Of a stretch of 64,000 bases of DNA, positions 61,935 through 64,000 are shown piece by piece. The notes below the pieces were generated by a model. The model ran no database searches, was not told the origin of the DNA, and worked only from the letters and a program-made list of their open reading frames with translations. This DNA is from Castor canadensis (lineage: Eukaryota > Chordata > Mammalia > Rodentia > Castoridae), in NCBI RefSeq assembly GCF_047511655.1, contig NC_133401.1, positions 12,432,001 through 12,496,000 of the forward strand, given 5' to 3'. Every line of letters begins with the position of its first letter. Position 1 is the stretch's first letter. The translations under genes were made by a program, and so were the position numbers.

Positions 61935-62605
61935 TAATAAAAAGAAGTATTTACAATATATGCATATTTTAGTTGCCCAGAAGTACTACAAAGTTCATTT
62001 GGAAAAGTTAGGATAAATAGTTCTTTATATAGCAGCATTCAAAATAATGACCTGATTATCTTCTTCTAAAGAGGGCCAGAAAGTTTTGTAGTATCATTAT
62101 GAACTTATTGATTTAAACAAACTTGGTATATTTCAATTAATTAAACTTGACATTCTTGCTTTATAAATATTTTTATTATTATATTATCTCACTGGGGGTG
62201 CATTGTGATATTACAAAGTTTCTTAAGTTAAGTTCATTGCCTCTATCATTCTCCTTCAACCCCCCTCCCCCATTCCTCAAATAGTTTCAGCAAGTCTCAT
62301 TTTTCCATTTTCATACATGGGTCTCAGTTTTCTTAAATCTCAGTATTAACCTGATGCTGGTTATCAGAAACTTGCTTTTGTTTCACTTTATCTGTCATTT
62401 ATGTTTTTTTCATGTAACAATCAGCAAATGACAATATCTTTTGATCTTATAACTTTTCCCCAGAACACTGAAGTTTACCCAATCCTGACTTCTGCTCTCC
62501 ACGACCCAAATTACTTTGAAAATCCAGATGACTTCAATCCTGAACACTTTCTGGATGCCAATGGTGCATTTAAAAAGAATGATGCTTGTATCCCTTTTTC
62601 CATAG
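49610..62605 (+). CDS. cytochrome P450 CYP2B-subfamily gene, exons 1-8 (3' partial)
   Basis: Microsomal heme-thiolate monooxygenase of the CYP2B group, which oxidises drugs, steroids and other xenobiotics in the ER membrane, mainly liver, using NADPH-P450 reductase. Eight exons give 431 codons with no stop. Exon sizes 171-163-150-161-177-142-188-142 and phases match the CYP2 plan; the family length is about 491. Visible landmarks: N-terminal membrane anchor (residues 3-20), [11 protein letters not shown] hinge, C-helix W121/R125, I-helix FAGTETTS with T302, K-helix E355-x-x-R358, NPEHF. Closest match by eye is CYP2B. Oddities: GG at the expected exon 6 acceptor and Ala at position 367. Exon 9, with the heme Cys, is outside the window. 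Introns are repeat-filled, intron 1 being 5.6 kb. Confidence 0.93.
50490..50612 (-). repeat. B1/7SL-type SINE, antisense (intron 1)
   Basis: 'ttgagacagagtctcactat', 'gttgcccaagctgggtttga' and 'ccaccatgcttggcc' are a monomeric 7SL-like SINE without the ID part. Confidence 0.8.
50636..50697. repeat. (CTTT)n/(CCTT)n tract (intron 1)
   Basis: Simple pyrimidine repeat next to the B1-like SINE. Confidence 0.85.
50785..50985 (-). repeat. composite SINE, antisense (intron 1)
   Basis: 'cagacccagggaaggaaccc', 'agcaagtgctctacctctct', 'tagccaaggctggacttgaa' and 'gattataggtgtgcaccatc'. Diverged full copy. Confidence 0.75.
50986..51635. other. CYP2B intron 1, no repeat recognised
   Basis: No alternative exon or named repeat seen. 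Confidence 0.4.
51640..51890. repeat. ancient interspersed repeat fragment (intron 1)
   Basis: 'ttataaactaaagagattta' and 'ggtccatctgtttattttct' match the style of the repeats at 17830 and 22000. Confidence 0.45.
52190..53035 (+). repeat. MaLR-type LTR with an insertion (intron 1)
   Basis: Starts near 'tgtgtccttcaaagctcata', breaks near 52255, resumes near 52740 with 'aaaggtgattagaccatgag' and ends with 'gaataaatctctgttcttta' and 'ctctgttatagctgcagaaa', the typical 3' end of MST/MLT1-like LTRs. The roughly 480 bp between look inserted. Ancient and non-coding. Confidence 0.6.
53036..53757. other. CYP2B intron 1, no gene seen
   Basis: No exon or named repeat recognised. Confidence 0.4.
53758..53970 (-). 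repeat. composite SINE, antisense (intron 1)
   Basis: 'gtattgggactcgggtttga', 'acaggtgctctaccttccac', 'caggctggcctcaaactaca' and 'tagctagtattacaggtgtt'. Confidence 0.8.
54085..54175 (-). repeat. 7SL-like SINE fragment, antisense (intron 1)
   Basis: 'gattacagacatgtgccact' and 'atgcctgg' flank a shortened body. Confidence 0.55.
54300..54620 (-). repeat. ancient L1 3' UTR, antisense (intron 1)
   Basis: 'cctgaataatattccattgc' and 'tgaacacgtgtactcatttt' mark an old mammalian L1 3' end similar in type to 17110-17500. Confidence 0.65.
54621..55344. other. CYP2B intron 1, 3' part
   Basis: No alternative exon was recognised. The 3' splice region before exon 2 has 'atgcttcacag' with only a short pyrimidine run. 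Confidence 0.45.
55345..55507 (+). CDS. CYP2B exon 2
   Basis: 163 bp from an 'acag' acceptor to donor 'gtgagg'. Encodes residues 58-112, LREKYGDVF through the SRS1 region [20 protein letters not shown]1 is the first substrate-recognition segment and here differs noticeably from human CYP2B6. Confidence 0.95.
55651..55800 (+). CDS. CYP2B exon 3
   Basis: 150 bp, acceptor 'cctccag', donor 'gtgagt'. Encodes residues 112-162 including the C-helix WKALRR, whose Trp and Arg pair with a heme propionate. Confidence 0.96.
55928..55973. repeat. (GA)n microsatellite (intron 3)
   Basis: About 23 AG units, uninterrupted. Confidence 0.95.
56325..56552 (-). repeat. composite SINE, antisense (intron 3)
   Basis: 'ttggtggttctgtgacttga', 'ggtactctaccacttgatct', 'gatagggtccctcaaaaact' and 'gggattataggtatgagcct'. 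Confidence 0.8.
56556..57172 (-). repeat. L1 3' end, antisense (intron 3)
   Basis: 3' UTR and end of ORF2 on the minus strand: 'gttccattcattttcctgca', 'tgattccatagtttggctat' and 'ttacattcccaccaacagtg'. It is 5' truncated like most L1 insertions. Confidence 0.8.
57173..58066. other. CYP2B intron 3, purine-rich 3' part
   Basis: 57240-57480 is strongly purine-rich on the plus strand. No exon seen before exon 4 at 58067. Confidence 0.5.
58067..58227 (+). CDS. CYP2B exon 4
   Basis: 161 bp, acceptor 'tcttag'. Encodes [11 protein letters not shown] to SSFYGQ, covering SRS2 with F206 and A209. The donor 'gtcaat' is weak but has GT in the expected place and phase 0 is correct. Confidence 0.94.
58569..58660 (-). 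repeat. ID-like SINE, antisense (intron 4)
   Basis: 'gtgctactggggtttgaact', 'ttaggcaggcactctacaat' and 'ttgagctacttcaccatcct'. Confidence 0.82.
58728..58904 (+). CDS. CYP2B exon 5
   Basis: 177 bp, acceptor 'cttgcag', donor 'gtagga'. Encodes [14 protein letters not shown] to YLLHMEK, residues 216-274, with the SRS3 region. Confidence 0.95.
58905..59468. other. CYP2B intron 5, purine-rich
   Basis: Runs of A/G over about 58930-59320, then pyrimidine-rich sequence at 59430-59460 serving the exon 6 acceptor. Minus-strand frames of 226-284 codons across it are Pro/Ser/Leu/Phe-rich artefacts. Confidence 0.6.
59469..59610 (+). CDS. CYP2B exon 6 (acceptor anomalous)
   Basis: 142 bp if it starts at the homologous GAG codon, but bases 59467-59468 are GG, not AG. 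An AG at 59470-59471 would start the exon at 59472 (139 bp), still in frame, dropping one Glu. Encodes the I-helix with [10 protein letters not shown], including T302, which helps proton delivery. Donor 'gtaagc' at 59611. Confidence 0.88.
59823..60110. repeat. (ATCC)n-derived tract with SINE insertion (intron 6)
   Basis: ATCC units at 59823-59880, an ID-like antisense SINE fragment at about 59905-59985 ('gtttgaactcaggacctcat'), then more ATCC units to about 60110. Degenerate ATTC/ATCC words go on to about 60660. Confidence 0.8.
60111..60835. repeat. degenerate ATTC/ATTG-rich continuation (intron 6)
   Basis: Words such as 'ttcattcatccacccattcc' and 'attgattgattgactgatg' show a decayed tetranucleotide array. 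No exon seen. Confidence 0.55.
60836..60884. repeat. (GT)n microsatellite (intron 6)
   Basis: GT dinucleotides with one GA interruption. Confidence 0.95.
61108..61295 (+). CDS. CYP2B exon 7
   Basis: 188 bp, acceptor 'tgtgcag', donor 'gtgaga'. Encodes [12 protein letters not shown] to AFRGFIIPK with the K-helix EIQR and SRS5 [10 protein letters not shown]. Position 367 is Ala rather than the usual Val. Confidence 0.95.
61365..61695 (-). repeat. composite SINE, antisense (intron 7)
   Basis: 'tactgggattcgaactcaga', 'ctactgtttgagtcacacct', 'tggagataaggtcttgcttt' and 'gtgtgagtcaccatgcctag'. Two 7SL-like monomers make it longer than its neighbours. Confidence 0.82.
61800..61941 (+). repeat. L1 3' tail with (AAT)n (intron 7)
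   Basis: 'gaggtaaattcaactatgat' and 'gtaaatgtcaaaatgtaccc' equal the L1 end at 48231-48330. The A-rich tail has become an (AAT)n array from about 61895. Confidence 0.75.
62160..62330 (-). repeat. L1 3' UTR, antisense (intron 7)
   Basis: 'tttttattattatattatct' followed by 'gtgcattgtgatattacaaa' and a C-rich stretch is the complement of the L1 tail seen at 23580. Confidence 0.65.
62464..62605 (+). CDS. CYP2B exon 8
   Basis: 142 bp, acceptor 'cccag', donor 'gtaagc'. Encodes [15 protein letters not shown] to CIPFSIG with the [10 protein letters not shown] segment. It ends phase 1, so the next exon should open with the bases completing Gly of the heme-binding loop. Confidence 0.95.
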
Positions 62606-63187
62606 GTAAGCTGGACCCTCTATCTCTTTCTCAGATACCAGAGGTCAGGTACAGACAATAACAGGTCCTTGTTTATTGGACACTTACTATATCCCAGTTT
62701 CTTTATCTGAGGTATCCCAACCATCTTCACTATAACTTACAGGGGTCCTGAGAAGTGAGATTATATGTTAAAGACATATATTGGTAAGCAGGACATTGGG
62801 GAAATATTTAAAAATCTCTAAACCTGAGGAAATTTGTTTTCCTAGAAAGCAACAACCAAAACAAACCTCTGAACATTTTTATCAGCCCCCAAAATATTCA
62901 TAAAATTGTGAATGGGACCATGCACATGCAGAGTGGGGTGACAGCTACACCAGATTCTCAGAGGTATAAGGAACCCCTGGTAATATGTAAGGACGAACAT
63001 GTCTATTGCAGGCTAATGATAATGCAGCAAAGAAATCACACAGAGACATCATTTCTCTCCTAGGAAACTCAGAATCCAGAAGTGGGATACTAACATTCAC
63101 AATATTGTAATACAACAATAATCTAATTAAATAATTTAATGCCTGCCCAGTACTTAGGACTCCCTGGCACAAAGCAATAGCCTTAAG
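62606..63187. other. CYP2B intron 8, 5' part
   Basis: Starts with a canonical donor 'gtaagc'. No exon 9 coding sequence (heme-binding F-x-x-G-x-R-x-C-x-G) was found here or to the end of the window. Confidence 0.6.
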
Positions 63188-63402
63188 AGAGTCAAGTTCC
63201 AGTGGCTCACACCTGTAACCCTAGCTACTCAGGAGGCAGAGATCTGGAGGATAAAGGTTCAAAGCCAGCCTGGGTAAAAATAATTCTTGGGACCCTATCT
63301 TGAAAATGTCCAACACAAAAAGGCTGGTGGAATGTCTCAAGTGGTAGGGCACATGCCTTGCAATGTGAAGCACTGACTTCAAATCCCAAAACCACCCAAA
63401 AA
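63188..63402 (+). repeat. composite SINE, sense (intron 8)
   Basis: 'cagtggctcacacctgtaac', 'ctactcaggaggcagagatc', 'tcaaagccagcctgggtaaa' and the ID part 'caagtggtagggcacatgcc'. Confidence 0.87.
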
Positions 63403-64000
63403 GTATCCTCAATTGGCAATTATTTTTTACTTGTGTAACAAAATAGGAGACAAACACTGACTAATTTTGGCAAGGAGGAGAGGAAAAGCTTACATGGGGA
63501 ACTGGTTTCCAAGCTGAGGTCATATGGGTGAGTATTGATGAACCACTGGACAGTGTTTTCCAGGCAGAGGAAACAACCAGGGCAAAGCCTGAAGGTGGGG
63601 ACTACAGGTCACATTTGAAAAAGTGTAGGAAGCTTTGGAGTGAAGATAAGCCCAGGGGATGTGGGTTTAGAGCTTACCTATGCAGTGCCTCAAAGTCTGA
63701 GGGAGGAGTTTGTATTCCTCCTTGAGCACTGGTGAGCTGAGGTATGTCTTGACAGGCCTGTTCCCACTTGCCACTCTCTGGATTGTTACAAGAACAATAA
63801 AACTAGACAAATTAAATTTCATAGAGCTTATTTGAGCTAAAATTCCTGAACTAGACAATATCCTAAGCTTGTACAAATTCAGAGTGTTCCACCAGCAAAG
63901 TGGGCAAGCAGTGTTTACAGACAGAAGGAAATAGACTCACAGAATCAGCACAATTAGTTACAGTTCCCCTTTTACCTTATTTGGTTGTGTCTGAACAGTC
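63403..64000. other. CYP2B intron 8, continuing past the window
   Basis: No exon or named repeat. 63780-64000 has the look of an LTR edge but was not identified. Confidence 0.35.

Noticed and set aside
62606-64000. Search for CYP2B exon 9
   Set aside because: No heme-loop coding sequence or matching acceptor was found; intron 8 continues past the window end.
1-64000. Bacterial-type systems (CRISPR, toxin-antitoxin, phage, operons)
   Set aside because: Composition, introns, SINEs and LINEs are vertebrate. Regular repeats present are microsatellites or LTR tandem units, not spacer-separated arrays.

Overview
The window looks like mammalian, most likely rodent, genomic DNA. It has no operons and low coding density, a spliced cytochrome P450 gene, and many LINE-1 copies. 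It also carries dozens of composite SINEs in which a 7SL/B1-like body is joined to a tRNA/ID-like unit ending in 'GAGTTCAAxxCCCAGTACxGCC'. That SINE architecture, recalled rather than searched, suggests a castorimorph (beaver-like) rodent. No prokaryotic feature, CRISPR array or rRNA/tRNA gene was seen.

Layout. (1) 1-7.4 kb: a composite SINE split by a 5.9-kb endogenous retrovirus with two LTRs, a gag-pol remnant and no env. (2) 8.2-13.8 kb: a long antisense LINE-1 carrying insertions. (3) 13.8-34 kb: intergenic DNA with SINEs, L1 pieces, ancient LTR-like repeats, a large GAA microsatellite, an AT-rich 3.4-kb tract without recognisable coding content (30.2-33.6 kb) and an anomalous GC-rich block (33.7-34.6 kb). 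(4) 35.05-41.5 kb: a nearly complete but mutated sense LINE-1. (5) 41.5-48.3 kb: a near-perfect inverted repeat around a tetranucleotide tract, a fossil pogo/Tigger DNA transposon on the minus strand, and one L1 inserted inside another, the inner copy lacking about 3.9 kb as if spliced. (6) 48.3-64 kb: the upstream region and exons 1-8 of a CYP2B-subfamily gene on the plus strand.

The only gene that looks functional is the CYP2B gene. Exons 1-8 have the sizes 171, 163, 150, 161, 177, 142 (or 139), 188 and 142 bp with consistent phases and no internal stop, giving 431 codons of an expected ~491. The last exon, with the heme-thiolate cysteine, lies beyond base 64000. Its most notable oddity is the exon 6 acceptor: the expected AG reads GG, and the next AG is 3 bp downstream in frame, which would remove one glutamate. 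CYP2B enzymes are ER-membrane monooxygenases of xenobiotic and steroid metabolism.

Everything else is transposon-derived or simple-sequence DNA. I found no convincing new multi-gene system. The best leads are the exon 6 acceptor, the SpIRE-like inner L1, the nested ERV-in-SINE with expanding LTR repeats, the inverted repeat at 42.0-42.15 kb and the unexplained 30.2-34.6 kb block. Repeat boundaries are by eye and may be off by tens of bases.
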